DNA of 50,968 nt, taken from Mycobacterium gordonae. GTDB taxonomy: Bacteria > Actinomycetota > Actinomycetes > Mycobacteriales > Mycobacteriaceae. The notes beneath the pieces are model-generated. The model had not been told where the DNA came from. It made no database searches and saw only the letters and a list, made by a program, of their open reading frames with translations. The translations under genes and the position numbers were made by a program. The stretch spans positions 1 through 50,968 of the forward strand of contig NZ_LKTM01000299.1 in NCBI RefSeq assembly GCF_001417955.2, given 5' to 3'. This document shows, piece after piece, positions 1 to 7,814 of the stretch (positions are counted from its first letter, which is position 1; every line of letters starts with the position of its first letter).

Positions 1-1008
1 TTGGTCGCTACCCCCGGCCCCACCGGCCCCGCCCGCGCCGCCGAAGCCGCCGGCACCGCCGGCACCGCCGTTACCGCCCGTCGCATTGCCGAAGCCGGGT
101 AAGTCTGAGGAGCCCGTACCGCCGGCGCCGCCGGTGCCGCCGGTGCCGTTGCTCCCGCCAGTCCCGCCGGTCGCGCCGTCACCGCCAGCGGCGTTGGCGG
201 TAACCGTGACCGTCTGGTTTTGCCCGGCAGCACCGGTGCCGGCCTGAATACCTGGGCTCGGGTTGACCGCGTCGGCACCGGCGAGACCCGCCCCGCCTGT
301 CCCGCCGGCGCCGCCGTCGCCGACCAGGCCGACGGCATTGCCGCCGTGACCGCCCATGCCGGCGAGGCCACCGTTGACTCCGGCGACGCCGACCCCGCCG
401 GTGCCGCCCATCCCGCCGTTGCCATAGAGCCGCCCGCCGGACCCGCCGCTGCCGCCCGCGGCGCCGCCGCCGCCGGCTCCGCCGACGCCGCCGTTGCCCC
501 ACATCCCCGCTGCGCCGCCCGCACCGCCGGCATGTCCGGCCAGCGTCGAGTCACCCCCGCGGCCGCCGTTGCCGTACAGGATGCCGCCGGCCCCGCCGGC
601 CTGCCCGACCCCGTTGACGGTCTGCCCGGCCGCGCCGTCGCCGATCAGCGGGCGCCCCAGCAGCGCCTGCGTCGGTGCATTGATCACACCGAGCACCTGG
701 TCCTCGATCAGCTGCAGCGGCGATGCGTTGGCGGCCTCTGCGGAGGTGTACGCCCCCGCCCCCAGGGCCAACGACCGCACGAATTGCGCGTGGAATGCGG
801 CGGCTTCGGCGCTGAGCGATCGATAGGCCTGCGAGTGCGCGGAGAACAACGCCGCGATGTGTTCGGACACTTCGTCCGCGGCGGCGGAGATCACTCCCGA
901 GGTCGGCGCGGCCGCCGCGGCATTGGCCGCGTCGATCCTCGATCCGATATTGGCGAAATCGGAAACCGCTGCCGTCAAACCCTCCGACGACACAACAAGA
1001 AACGACAT
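1..1008 (-). CDS. PE_PGRS family protein (C-terminus beyond window)
   Basis: The ATG at 1008 opens a typical PE domain (begins MSFLVVSSEGLT) of about 100 residues, with the helical-hairpin pattern and the usual stretch AADEVSEHIAALF. A short linker (about residues 100-135, containing APTQALLGRPLIGDGA) follows, then Gly-Gly-Ala/Gly-Gly-X repeats to the window edge. The frame stays open for 336 codons with no stop. A non-repetitive patch (about 250-265, QTVTVTANAAGG) interrupts the repeats. PE domains direct export through ESX-5-type secretion and PGRS proteins are usually cell-surface; both are family knowledge. A purine-rich GAGAGG lies about 11 bp upstream of the start. The truncated C-terminus leaves the total length unknown. 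Confidence 0.93.
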   Translation of the reverse strand, partial: MSFLVVSSEGLTAAVSDFANIGSRIDAANAAAAAPTSGVISAAADEVSEHIAALFSAHSQAYRSLSAEAAAFHAQFVRSLALGAGAYTSAEAANASPLQLIEDQVLGVINAPTQALLGRPLIGDGAAGQTVNGVGQAGGAGGILYGNGGRGGDSTLAGHAGGAGGAAGMWGNGGVGGAGGGGAAGGSGGSGGRLYGNGGMGGTGGVGVAGVNGGLAGMGGHGGNAVGLVGDGGAGGTGGAGLAGADAVNPSPGIQAGTGAAGQNQTVTVTANAAGGDGATGGTGGSNGTGGTGGAGGTGSSDLPGFGNATGGNGGAGGAGGFGGAGGAGGAGGSDQ

Positions 1009-1084
1009 GGCATCAGCGACCTCTCACCCCCGACAGTGAGCATCAAGCAGAACGGAATGATAGCCGCACACGTCCGGAATATTT

Positions 1085-2104
1085 GTGTTTCATCAGATTT
1101 CGCTATGCCCAGTTCGCAACGGCAACTTGGCATTTGGTGACTTTCGGAGGGACACCGATTTCGCCGATGAGTATGTCCCGCGCGATGGACCGTTTCTGAC
1201 TAGCATCGTCGGCGTGCTGCCCGAGCGACTTCGCACCGACGAGGCGCAGCTTCATCGCCTGGCCGACGGCCGCGAGTTGGCCTACCTGGAATGGGGCGAG
1301 GCCACCGGTTATCCCGCCTTCTACTTTCACGGAACGCCAAGCTCCAGGCTCGAGGGTGTGTTCGCCGACGGTGCAGCCAAGCGGCACGGGTTCCGGCTTA
1401 TTGCGGTCGACCGCCCCGGATTCGGACGTTCGACTTTCCAGCCCGGACGCAATTTCCGCGATTGGCCGGCCGACGTCTGTGACTTGGCCGACGCGCTGGG
1501 TCTGCGGGAATTCGGCGTGGTCGGGCATTCCGGAGCCGGGCCGCACCTGTTTGTCTGCGGCGCTGTGATACCGCCGACGCGGCTCCGCTTCATCGGCGCT
1601 TTCGCGCCGTGGGGTCCGTTGGCGACGCCGGAGATCGTGAGTGCCCTGAACGCGACCGACCGCGCCTACAGCGCTCTCGCGAATCTCGGAGCCTGGACCT
1701 TCGACGCCGCGTTCGTCCCACTGGGCTGGTGCGCGAAGTACCGACCCGGCCTTTTCTGCCGCTTGCTGACGGCGTGGGTGCCTTCCGCGGAACGCCGGCA
1801 CCTGGGTGACGAACTGTTCCTCCGGCACTTCCTCGCGACACAGCTCGAAGGCTTCCGGCAGGGTGGTCGCGGCGGAGGGTACGAATCGTTCCTGCTCTAT
1901 CGTCCGTGGGGGTTCGAGGTCAGCGAGGTCGCTGTGCCCACCCATATTTGGCAGGGCGACCGCGACTCCTTTGTCCCGTCGGCCATGGGGCATTATTTCG
2001 AGCGCACGATTCCTGGCGTGGAGCTGAACTGGTCTGAAGGTGAGGACCACTTCAATGTCGAGGACTGGGACGCAATCCTCGCGGCCTGTGCGGCTGATCT
2101 TTAG
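1085..2104 (+). CDS. Alpha/beta hydrolase
   Basis: The protein has a clear alpha/beta-hydrolase fold: an oxyanion-type HGTPSSR segment, the DRPGFGRS turn, a nucleophile-elbow-like GHSGAG and a C-terminal GDRDSFVP with a late EDHFN that supplies the expected acid and histidine. Substrate cannot be inferred. The GTG at 1085 gives 339 residues, but conserved sequence seems to begin near LPERLRTDE, so a GTG at 1214 (296 aa) is also possible; no convincing ribosome site decides it. It is divergent from the PE_PGRS gene and its stop overlaps the convergent PE gene by 4 bp. Position and strand are what I would expect of the H37Rv Rv3312c counterpart, but I cannot verify orthology. Confidence 0.8.
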   Translation: MFHQISLCPVRNGNLAFGDFRRDTDFADEYVPRDGPFLTSIVGVLPERLRTDEAQLHRLADGRELAYLEWGEATGYPAFYFHGTPSSRLEGVFADGAAKRHGFRLIAVDRPGFGRSTFQPGRNFRDWPADVCDLADALGLREFGVVGHSGAGPHLFVCGAVIPPTRLRFIGAFAPWGPLATPEIVSALNATDRAYSALANLGAWTFDAAFVPLGWCAKYRPGLFCRLLTAWVPSAERRHLGDELFLRHFLATQLEGFRQGGRGGGYESFLLYRPWGFEVSEVAVPTHIWQGDRDSFVPSAMGHYFERTIPGVELNWSEGEDHFNVEDWDAILAACAADL

Positions 2105-2592
2105 GTCAACCCGAAAAGCGAGCCCAGGAAGGCGACCGGCAGCCACAGCGCCAGCGCGGCGTAAATCGGGATGAGTAGCAGAAAGCCCAGATAATAGAGA
2201 TAAGCCAGCGTCTGCCAGAACAGTCCCGTTACCGTGCTGATCAACGACGAGAACACCTGGTCGAGCGAGGGAAGGCCGGCGGCGGCGGTCGCGGGCAGCA
2301 GCAACGATGCGTTGGCCGCTTCCGCGCCGGCGTAGGAGTTTGCCGCTGCGTTGAGGTGCTGGACGAACTGCTGCTGATAGGCCGCCGCCCGTCCCGCCGC
2401 CGCTTGATAGTCCTGCCCGAACTCGGAAAACAGTTGTGCGACAGCCGCCGAAACCTCGTCGGCGGCCGCGGGAAGCACCGCTCGGGTCGACACCGCCGTC
2501 GTCTGGTTGGCCGCGGTGAGCGTTTGGCCAATAGTGGCCACGTGCGTTGCGGCCTGGGCGAGCAGGTCCGGCACGGCGACTACCGCGGACAT
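2101..2592 (-). CDS. Small PE family protein with hydrophobic C-terminus
   Basis: The first 95 residues are a PE domain (start MSAVVAVPDLLAQAATHVATIG, then AAADEVSAAVAQLF and YAGAEAANAS). The last 65 residues are strongly hydrophobic, with a likely membrane hairpin around YLYYLGFLLLIPIYAALALW. I placed the start at the ATG at 2592 because the PE consensus begins there; in-frame starts at 2601 and 2628 would add a poorly conserved leader. It is followed on the same strand and the same plan by its neighbour at 2683-3210, suggesting local duplication. No PPE partner is adjacent. The C-terminal function is unknown. Confidence 0.85.
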   Translation of the reverse strand: MSAVVAVPDLLAQAATHVATIGQTLTAANQTTAVSTRAVLPAAADEVSAAVAQLFSEFGQDYQAAAGRAAAYQQQFVQHLNAAANSYAGAEAANASLLLPATAAAGLPSLDQVFSSLISTVTGLFWQTLAYLYYLGFLLLIPIYAALALWLPVAFLGSLFGLT

Positions 2593-2682
2593 GGCCATCA
2601 TCGAAACAGTGCCGAGGTCCCGGGGCAAGCGGCGCGTGAGTCAGCAGTTAAGTCGTGGTGCGACCGATATCTCGCCGAGACG

Positions 2683-3210
2683 TCACAAGTTGTAGGGCGG
2701 GAACAGTGAAACCTTGTTGAAAGCCAAAAAGGCGAGCAGCGCGACAATGAAAATTGCGAAGAGTAAATCTAGAGGAAGCATCACGATCAGCACGGGAAGC
2801 CCGAGCATCGCGCCGAATATTTGCGAAAAGGGTTGCGGCAGAGCGGCAATCGATGCCGCCAATTGGTAGTAGGAGGTGAATCCGCTGTTGACCAACCGGC
2901 CGATGATTTCGAAGGCCAGCTGCTGTAATGAACTCGCGTTGACCGCCTCGGCGCCGGCGTAGGAGCCCGCCGCCGCCGTCATCGTCTGTACGAACTGGTC
3001 GTGGTAAGCCGACGCCTGCGCGGCCGCGTGCTGGAAGTCCTCGGCATACTGGGAGAACAGCTGGGTGATGCCCGCCGACACCTCGTCGGCAGCGGGCGGC
3101 AGCAGCGCCTGGGTGGGGCCCGCCGCTTGCAGGTGAGCCGCGATGAGCGTCGAGTCAATGGCCGTGAGGTCCGTCGCCGCCTGGGCGATCGTTGCCGGGT
3201 TCGCGATCAT
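2683..3210 (-). CDS. Small PE family protein, tandem paralogue
   Basis: This 175-residue protein has a PE domain (MIANPATIAQAATDLTAI, PPAADEVSAGITQLFSQY, YAGAEAVNAS) and a hydrophobic C-terminal segment (about 135-165, PVLIVMLPLDLLFAIFIVAL). It lies upstream of the other short PE gene on the same strand with about 90 bp between them, so the two may be co-transcribed. Sequence similarity is strong in the PE domain and only in general character at the C-terminus. The start is the only ATG that fits the PE consensus, although the usual first two or three residues are missing. Its role is unknown; a membrane-anchored PE protein is an inference. Confidence 0.85.
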   Translation of the reverse strand: MIANPATIAQAATDLTAIDSTLIAAHLQAAGPTQALLPPAADEVSAGITQLFSQYAEDFQHAAAQASAYHDQFVQTMTAAAGSYAGAEAVNASSLQQLAFEIIGRLVNSGFTSYYQLAASIAALPQPFSQIFGAMLGLPVLIVMLPLDLLFAIFIVALLAFLAFNKVSLFPPYNL

Positions 3211-3273
3211 GAGATCAGTGTCAGGCCGGGCGAACCGTGCCGTCCTCGGTAGTCGACTACTTAATCCGCGGCG

Positions 3274-4581
3274 CTATTCGCGCCTCAGCCGCGACTCGAC
3301 GAAGCTCTCGAGTTTCTCCCACGCCCGCACCGCCGACGCGTACGGCCCGGCGGGCTTGCTCGCCGAGTCGGGCTCGAGCACGTAGGCGATCAGTTTGCCC
3401 AGCGGTTTGCCCTTGTCCAGGGCCTTGTCGACCGTGCTCTCCTCGGAGTAGTCGCCGATGTCGCGCAGCAGCTCCACGGCCAGGTCGAGTTGTTCGCGAT
3501 CCACTGCCTCCGGCCCGTCGGCGAAATCGTCGGCCAGCCCGCTGAGCACGTAGACGTTCTCGTCGGTGATGTCGATCTTCAGCGAGCCGTCGGTGGCCGC
3601 GGTGCGGATGTCGTCGTAGGTCGCCAGGTCCGACAGGTCATGGTCGTGCTCGTCGGCGAGATAGCGGGCCAGGGCCCGTTCCGAGGAGAACACACTGATG
3701 CGACCGTTGCGGCCCAGGAAGATCGGGCGGTCATCGAGGTAGCAGCGCAGCGTGTAGAACGTGCCGGCGCCGGTCATGATCCGGATCGGGTCGATGCCTA
3801 CCTGTGCCCAGAAGTCCTCGTCGCTGCCCAGTACGACGGTGTCGCCTTCGGCGCGCTCGTCGTCTTCTTCGTCTTCTTCCTCGCTGTCCTCGTCGTCCTC
3901 TTCCGCGGACTCCTGCGCGCTCTCTTCGGCCTCGTCGGTCGCCTCGTCGGACTCCTCGGCGGCCTCGTCTTCTTCTTCCTCGAGTTCCTCTTCGAGTTCT
4001 TCCTCGGCCCGTTCCGACAGCTTCTCGTCCACCTCGGGCGTGCTGACCACGTCGTCGATCGCCTTGAGCACGTCGTCCCAGCTGCGGCCGATGATCTCGG
4101 CGATGGCGTTCCAGCGCTTCTGGCCCGCTTTGCCGGTGAAGTGGTCGATCCCCCCGGACACCGTGCCCAGGGTGGGATTGCCGTTGAAGAACTTCGAGAT
4201 CGCCGGCAACTCGCAGACCGACCCGATGGACGACACGATCGCCAGCGTTTCGGCCAGCGCGGCCACCGACTCCTCGGTTGGCTTCTCGGCAACCAGTTCC
4301 TCGACGGCCACCAGATCGAACCGCTTGTCGTCGGCCGGGTCCAGCTTCTGCGCGTGGGCTTCGGTGATGTCCTGCCACCCCGGGTGGTCGACCAGGTCGT
4401 TGTCCTCATCGGTGCGGACGAACGCGACCAGATCCGCAACGCTGTCGAAAACGTAGAGGTCGTCGTCCTTGCCCAGGAACGCCTCCCACTCGTCCCCGGA
4501 GTCGCGCCAGCGGGGCGCCCACAACGTGTAGCGGTCGCCTTCGGACAGGCTCAGGCGGATGGGCACGAGGTCAGCAGCCAT
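3274..4581 (-). CDS. Conserved acidic two-repeat protein (Rv3311-like)
   Basis: This is the mycobacterial Rv3311 family by gene order and sequence; its function is not known to me. Two homologous halves flank a linker of about 60 residues (189-247) made almost only of Glu, Asp, Ala and Ser. The halves align over residues 18-72 and 276-325, sharing YTL, FLG, VF-S, a D-rich DL-D and a final DI. The family start MAADLVPIRL is at 4581 (435 aa); a GTG at 4590 would add three residues. No ribosome site is seen, but a TATTGT hexamer ends 7 bp before the ATG, so the mRNA may be leaderless. The gene follows sapM on the same strand after 33 bp. Confidence 0.9.
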   Translation of the reverse strand: MAADLVPIRLSLSEGDRYTLWAPRWRDSGDEWEAFLGKDDDLYVFDSVADLVAFVRTDEDNDLVDHPGWQDITEAHAQKLDPADDKRFDLVAVEELVAEKPTEESVAALAETLAIVSSIGSVCELPAISKFFNGNPTLGTVSGGIDHFTGKAGQKRWNAIAEIIGRSWDDVLKAIDDVVSTPEVDEKLSERAEEELEEELEEEEDEAAEESDEATDEAEESAQESAEEDDEDSEEEDEEDDERAEGDTVVLGSDEDFWAQVGIDPIRIMTGAGTFYTLRCYLDDRPIFLGRNGRISVFSSERALARYLADEHDHDLSDLATYDDIRTAATDGSLKIDITDENVYVLSGLADDFADGPEAVDREQLDLAVELLRDIGDYSEESTVDKALDKGKPLGKLIAYVLEPDSASKPAGPYASAVRAWEKLESFVESRLRRE

Positions 4582-4588
4582 GCGGCAC

Positions 4589-4594
4589 ACAATA
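4589..4594 (-). promoter_or_regulatory. Candidate -10 element, leaderless start of the Rv3311-like gene
   Basis: TATTGT on the minus strand fits the actinobacterial TANNNT -10 pattern and ends 7 bp before the ATG at 4581, with no Shine-Dalgarno between. This would start transcription at or next to the initiation codon. No clear -35 is seen. Confidence 0.4.
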
Positions 4595-4614
4595 GCGACC
4601 CGGCCTGTTGGCGC

Positions 4615-5478
4615 TTACCCGCCCCAAATAGTTGTGATCACCGGAGCGGTTGCTGCATAACCCGTTTTCGGCAGGCCGTACATCTCCTCCAGCGTGGACA
4701 GCACGTTGTAATGACTGATGGTCTCGTTGTAGCTGCCCGGTTGCACGTGCGCTCCGTAGAACACCGTCGGGATCTGATTGCGCGGTCCGCCGTCGTCTTC
4801 GTCCCAAGTCAGTATCAGCAGGCTGTTGTTGGCCCGTGCCCAGTTGGCGTAGGCCGACATCCGGCTGTTCAGCCAGGCGTCGCCCTGGGCGATCGAGCCG
4901 TCGTGCATGTTGTTGTCGTTGTTGGGAATGACGAACGACACCGTGGGCAGGCTCGCGTAGTTCCCGGGGGCCGGGAACGCGGAAAACGGCACGGAGACGG
5001 TAGCCGGGACGTTGCTGAAGTTCACCCAGGGCACGTGCTTGCGCGCATATTTGCCGGCGCTGCAGGCGGTCGAGCCCACCGCGGGCAGGTCCTCCGAGTA
5101 GCCACCGAAGGTGTGCCCGGTGGCCAGCAGCTCGGACGCGAGGTTCGGTTGGGCACCGACATCCACCGGGCAGCTGTCCTTGGTGAGCCCGAAGGTGTTC
5201 CCGGCGAACAACGCGAGGTAGTTCGGTTCGCTGGGATGCGTCTCGGCGAATGACTGCGCCATCATCGCCCCGCCGGCCGCCAGCGCGTTGATCCACGGCG
5301 CCGCCTTGTTGCCGATGATGTTGGCTTGCGAGCGGTTCTCCTCGATCACGATCACCACGTGCGCGTACGACGGCAGCGTCGCCGCGGCCAGCGCCACCCG
5401 GGGAACCGGCACGATCACCGCACCCAACGCCGCCAAGACGCAGAAACCCCTGGTCAGACGACGTCCGAGCGCTCGCAT
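4615..5478 (-). CDS. sapM: Secreted acid phosphatase SapM
   Basis: The 287-residue protein has a signal peptide (about 1-31, charged start then a hydrophobic core ending ALA) and a phosphoesterase-family core with the EENRS motif at 47-51, SEPNYLALFAGN, the NNDNNMHDGS region and LTWDEDDGG. These match SapM, the secreted monoester phosphatase that dephosphorylates phosphatidylinositol 3-phosphate and blocks phagosome maturation in M. tuberculosis. Length is close to the 299 residues I recall there. Neighbours also match: upp divergent on one side and the Rv3311-like gene on the other. A TATACT hexamer 6 bp before the ATG suggests a leaderless transcript. Confidence 0.92.
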   Translation of the reverse strand: MRALGRRLTRGFCVLAALGAVIVPVPRVALAAATLPSYAHVVIVIEENRSQANIIGNKAAPWINALAAGGAMMAQSFAETHPSEPNYLALFAGNTFGLTKDSCPVDVGAQPNLASELLATGHTFGGYSEDLPAVGSTACSAGKYARKHVPWVNFSNVPATVSVPFSAFPAPGNYASLPTVSFVIPNNDNNMHDGSIAQGDAWLNSRMSAYANWARANNSLLILTWDEDDGGPRNQIPTVFYGAHVQPGSYNETISHYNVLSTLEEMYGLPKTGYAATAPVITTIWGG

Positions 5479-5484
5479 GCCGGG

Positions 5485-5490
5485 AGTATA
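5485..5490 (-). promoter_or_regulatory. Candidate -10 element of sapM
   Basis: TATACT on the minus strand is one base from the TATAAT consensus and lies 6 bp before the sapM ATG, with CCCGGC between. There is no ribosome-binding site, so a leaderless mRNA is the simplest reading. Confidence 0.45.
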
Positions 5491-5557
5491 TGGGCGGCCC
5501 GACCCCGCTCCGGGGACAGAAACGCGCGTGTCAGCAGGCCTGAACCCGATCGTTATA

Positions 5558-5563
5558 TAGGGT
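5558..5563 (+). promoter_or_regulatory. Candidate -10 element of upp
   Basis: TAGGGT, inside the AT-rich stretch TTATATAGGGT, precedes the upp GTG by 8 bp, and the gap CACACCCC contains no Shine-Dalgarno. This supports a leaderless start at the GTG at 5572 and fixes that codon as the initiator. Confidence 0.4.
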
Positions 5564-5571
5564 CACACCCC

Positions 5572-6195
5572 GTGGACGTCCACGTCATAGACCATCCGTT
5601 GGCCGCGGCCCGGCTGACCGTGCTGCGTGACGAGCGCACCGACAACGCCGCCTTCCGGGCCGCGCTGCGCGAACTGACCCTGATGCTGGTCTACGAGGCC
5701 ACCCGCGACGCACCCACCGAGCCGGTGCAGATCCGCACCCCGGTCGGCGACACTGTCGGGGTCCGCTTGGCCAGACCGCCACTGCTGGTGCCGGTGTTGC
5801 GGGCGGGGCTGGGCATGGTCAACGAGGCTCACGGTGTGCTGAGCGAGGCGCATGTCGGGTTCGTCGGCATGGCCCGCGATGAGAAAACTCATCAACCCGT
5901 GCCCTACCTCGAGTCGCTGCCCGACGACCTGACCGACGTGCCGGTGATGATCCTGGACCCGATGCTGGCCACCGGAGGGTCGATGGTCTACACCCTCGGC
6001 CTGTTGCTGTCCCGCGGGGCGACCGACATCAAAGTGCTGTGCGTGTGCGTGGCGCCGGAGGGCATCGCCGCGGTCGAGAAGGTGGCGCCGAACGCGCGGC
6101 TGTACACCGCCGCGATCGACGAGGGGCTCAATGAGACGGCCTTCATCGTGCCCGGGCTGGGTGACGCGGGGGACCGGCAGTTCGGGCCGCGCTAG
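5572..6195 (+). CDS. upp: Uracil phosphoribosyltransferase
   Basis: Upp makes UMP from uracil and PRPP in pyrimidine salvage. The 207-residue product has the type I PRPP-binding loop LDPMLATGGS, the PVLRAGLGM segment and the C-terminal uracil-binding GLGDAGDR. Starting at the GTG at 5572 gives exactly the 207 residues I recall for M. tuberculosis Upp. The frame stays open upstream as far as 5326, but that extension runs antisense through the start of sapM and has no family sequence. The gene is divergent from sapM and convergent with pmmB, as in H37Rv. Confidence 0.95.
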   Translation: MDVHVIDHPLAAARLTVLRDERTDNAAFRAALRELTLMLVYEATRDAPTEPVQIRTPVGDTVGVRLARPPLLVPVLRAGLGMVNEAHGVLSEAHVGFVGMARDEKTHQPVPYLESLPDDLTDVPVMILDPMLATGGSMVYTLGLLLSRGATDIKVLCVCVAPEGIAAVEKVAPNARLYTAAIDEGLNETAFIVPGLGDAGDRQFGPR

Positions 6196-6239
6196 CGGCG
6201 ATCGCAAGCGCAGCGGAGCCGGGCGCGGCGGGTCGCCGC
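6195..6239. repeat. Inverted repeat between convergent upp and pmmB
   Basis: GCGGCGA at 6195-6201 pairs perfectly with TCGCCGC at 6233-6239 across a GC-rich loop of 31 bases. It sits between two converging genes, so it could act as a transcription barrier for both. It has no T-tract and the loop is long, so terminator function is only a guess. Confidence 0.35.
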
Positions 6240-6251
6240 CACCGGGCTGAA

Positions 6252-7811
6252 CTACCAGCTTCGAACCTGTGTGACCAACTCCCCGGACAGCGCGCGTGCC
6301 CGGTGCCGCGCGGCCTCCAGGTCACCGTGCACCGCACACCGGACTTCCAGGTAGCACTTCAGTTTCGGCTCCGTCCCCGACGGCCGCACCACCACCCGCA
6401 CCGACGTGTCGCCGTCGCCGCCGGCGAGGATCAGGGCGTCGGCGATGTCTTTGCGGGCCGCGACGAAACCGGCCAGCCGATCCGGCGGATCGTCGCGCAA
6501 CCGGGCCAGCAGGGCGGCGGCTTCCGCACTGTCGGCGACGCGGCGGGGCACCGCGGCCACCTCATGCACGCCGTAGCGGCGGGCGAGGTCGTCGAGCAGT
6601 TCGGGCACCGGACGGCCGCGCAGCGAGGCAACCAGATCACACACCAACACCGCGGCGCTGATGCCGTCCTTGTCCCGCACTGCCTGCGGATCGACGCAGT
6701 GGCCGATCGCTTCTTCGTAGGCGTAGACCAATGTCCCGGGACGCTCGGCGTCGGCGCGCGCCAGCCATTTGAAACCGGTGAGGGTTTCGACGTGCTGCGC
6801 GCCGTGGTGAGCGGCGATCGCAGCCAGCATGCGCGAGGACACCACCGTGCTGGCCACCGTTCTGGGTCCTGTCGCGGGCTGCGAAAGGATGTAATCGCCC
6901 AGCAGCCAACCGGTTTCGTCGCCCGAGAGCATCCGCCAGCCGGACGGCGCCGGGATCCCCACCGCACACCGGTCGGCGTCGGGATCCAGTGCGATCGCGA
7001 CGTCGGCGCCGACGCCGGCCGCCAGTGCCAGCAGCGCATCGGCAGCGCCGGGCTCCTCGGGATTGGGGAACGCGACGGTGGGGAAGTCGGGGTCCGGTGC
7101 GAACTGCGCGTCGACCACGTGCACGTCGTCGAAGCCGGCCCGGCGCAGCGTCTCGACCGCCACCGCGCCGCCCACCCCGTGCATCGGGGTCAGCGCCACC
7201 CGTATCGAACCGGTGCCGCGCCGCACTCCTGCCGCCCGGCGAATGTACTGCTCGACCAGATCGGTGTCGGCGGGGGTGACAGTGCGGCGCGGGATTTCGT
7301 CGGCCGGGGGAGCGTCGGTTATTGCGGCTTCGATCTGGCGGTCGGTCGGGGAGACGATCTGGATGCCGCCGTCCAGATAGACCTTGTAGCCGTTGTCGGT
7401 GGCGGGGTTGTGTGACGCCGTGATCTGGATGCCCGCGACGGCCCCGGTGGCCCGCACCGCGAAGGCCAGCACCGGCGTCGGCACCGTGCCGGGGAACAGC
7501 AGCACTGAAAGTCCTTGTGCAGCAAGGGCTTCGGCAGCAGCGGTGGCGAATTCCGCCGAGCCGCGCCGGGCGTCGCGGCCCACGATCACCGTGCCGGACC
7601 GCTCGAGCACCTGCGCCAGCGCCCAGGTGGCCCGCAACACCACGGCCAGGTTCATCGCGTCCGGTCCGCCGCGCACCGGCCCACGCAGGCCGGCGGTGCC
7701 GAACGTCAGTGGCCTGGCGAACCGCGCGGCGAGTTCGGCCGGACCCAGGGCGGCAAGCTCGGCGGCCGTCTGTGGATCGGGGTCGTGGGCGATCCAGTCC
7801 TCGGGCGTCAC
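6252..7811 (-). CDS. pmmB: Phosphomannomutase/phosphoglucomutase PmmB
   Basis: This 519-residue alpha-D-phosphohexomutase interconverts hexose 1- and 6-phosphates. The catalytic-serine motif TASHNP (S133), the metal-binding DPDADR (276-281), the sugar-binding GDETG and the C-terminal phosphate-binding RPSGTEPKLK are all present, so the enzyme should be active. In mycobacteria such enzymes feed mannose and glucose phosphates to mannan and glycolipid synthesis; the exact substrate is not decided by sequence. The GTG start at 7811 lies 3 bp after the deoD stop, so the two genes form an operon. Gene order matches H37Rv Rv3308-Rv3307. Confidence 0.94.
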   Translation of the reverse strand: MTPEDWIAHDPDPQTAAELAALGPAELAARFARPLTFGTAGLRGPVRGGPDAMNLAVVLRATWALAQVLERSGTVIVGRDARRGSAEFATAAAEALAAQGLSVLLFPGTVPTPVLAFAVRATGAVAGIQITASHNPATDNGYKVYLDGGIQIVSPTDRQIEAAITDAPPADEIPRRTVTPADTDLVEQYIRRAAGVRRGTGSIRVALTPMHGVGGAVAVETLRRAGFDDVHVVDAQFAPDPDFPTVAFPNPEEPGAADALLALAAGVGADVAIALDPDADRCAVGIPAPSGWRMLSGDETGWLLGDYILSQPATGPRTVASTVVSSRMLAAIAAHHGAQHVETLTGFKWLARADAERPGTLVYAYEEAIGHCVDPQAVRDKDGISAAVLVCDLVASLRGRPVPELLDDLARRYGVHEVAAVPRRVADSAEAAALLARLRDDPPDRLAGFVAARKDIADALILAGGDGDTSVRVVVRPSGTEPKLKCYLEVRCAVHGDLEAARHRARALSGELVTQVRSW

Positions 7812-7814
7812 GGA

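Noticed and set aside
220..1140. Long plus-strand frame through the PE_PGRS region
   Set aside because: It is antisense to GC-rich Gly-Ala repeats, which open all frames; the minus strand carries a clear PE domain.
3841..4020. Serine-rich plus-strand frame opposite the acidic linker
   Set aside because: GAG/GAC codons read in reverse give Ser/Leu runs; it is a mirror of the Glu/Asp linker.
3490..5253. 587-codon plus-strand frame opposite the Rv3311-like gene and sapM
   Set aside because: Its composition (Val-Val, Arg-rich) is that of a shadow frame and it crosses two well-supported genes.
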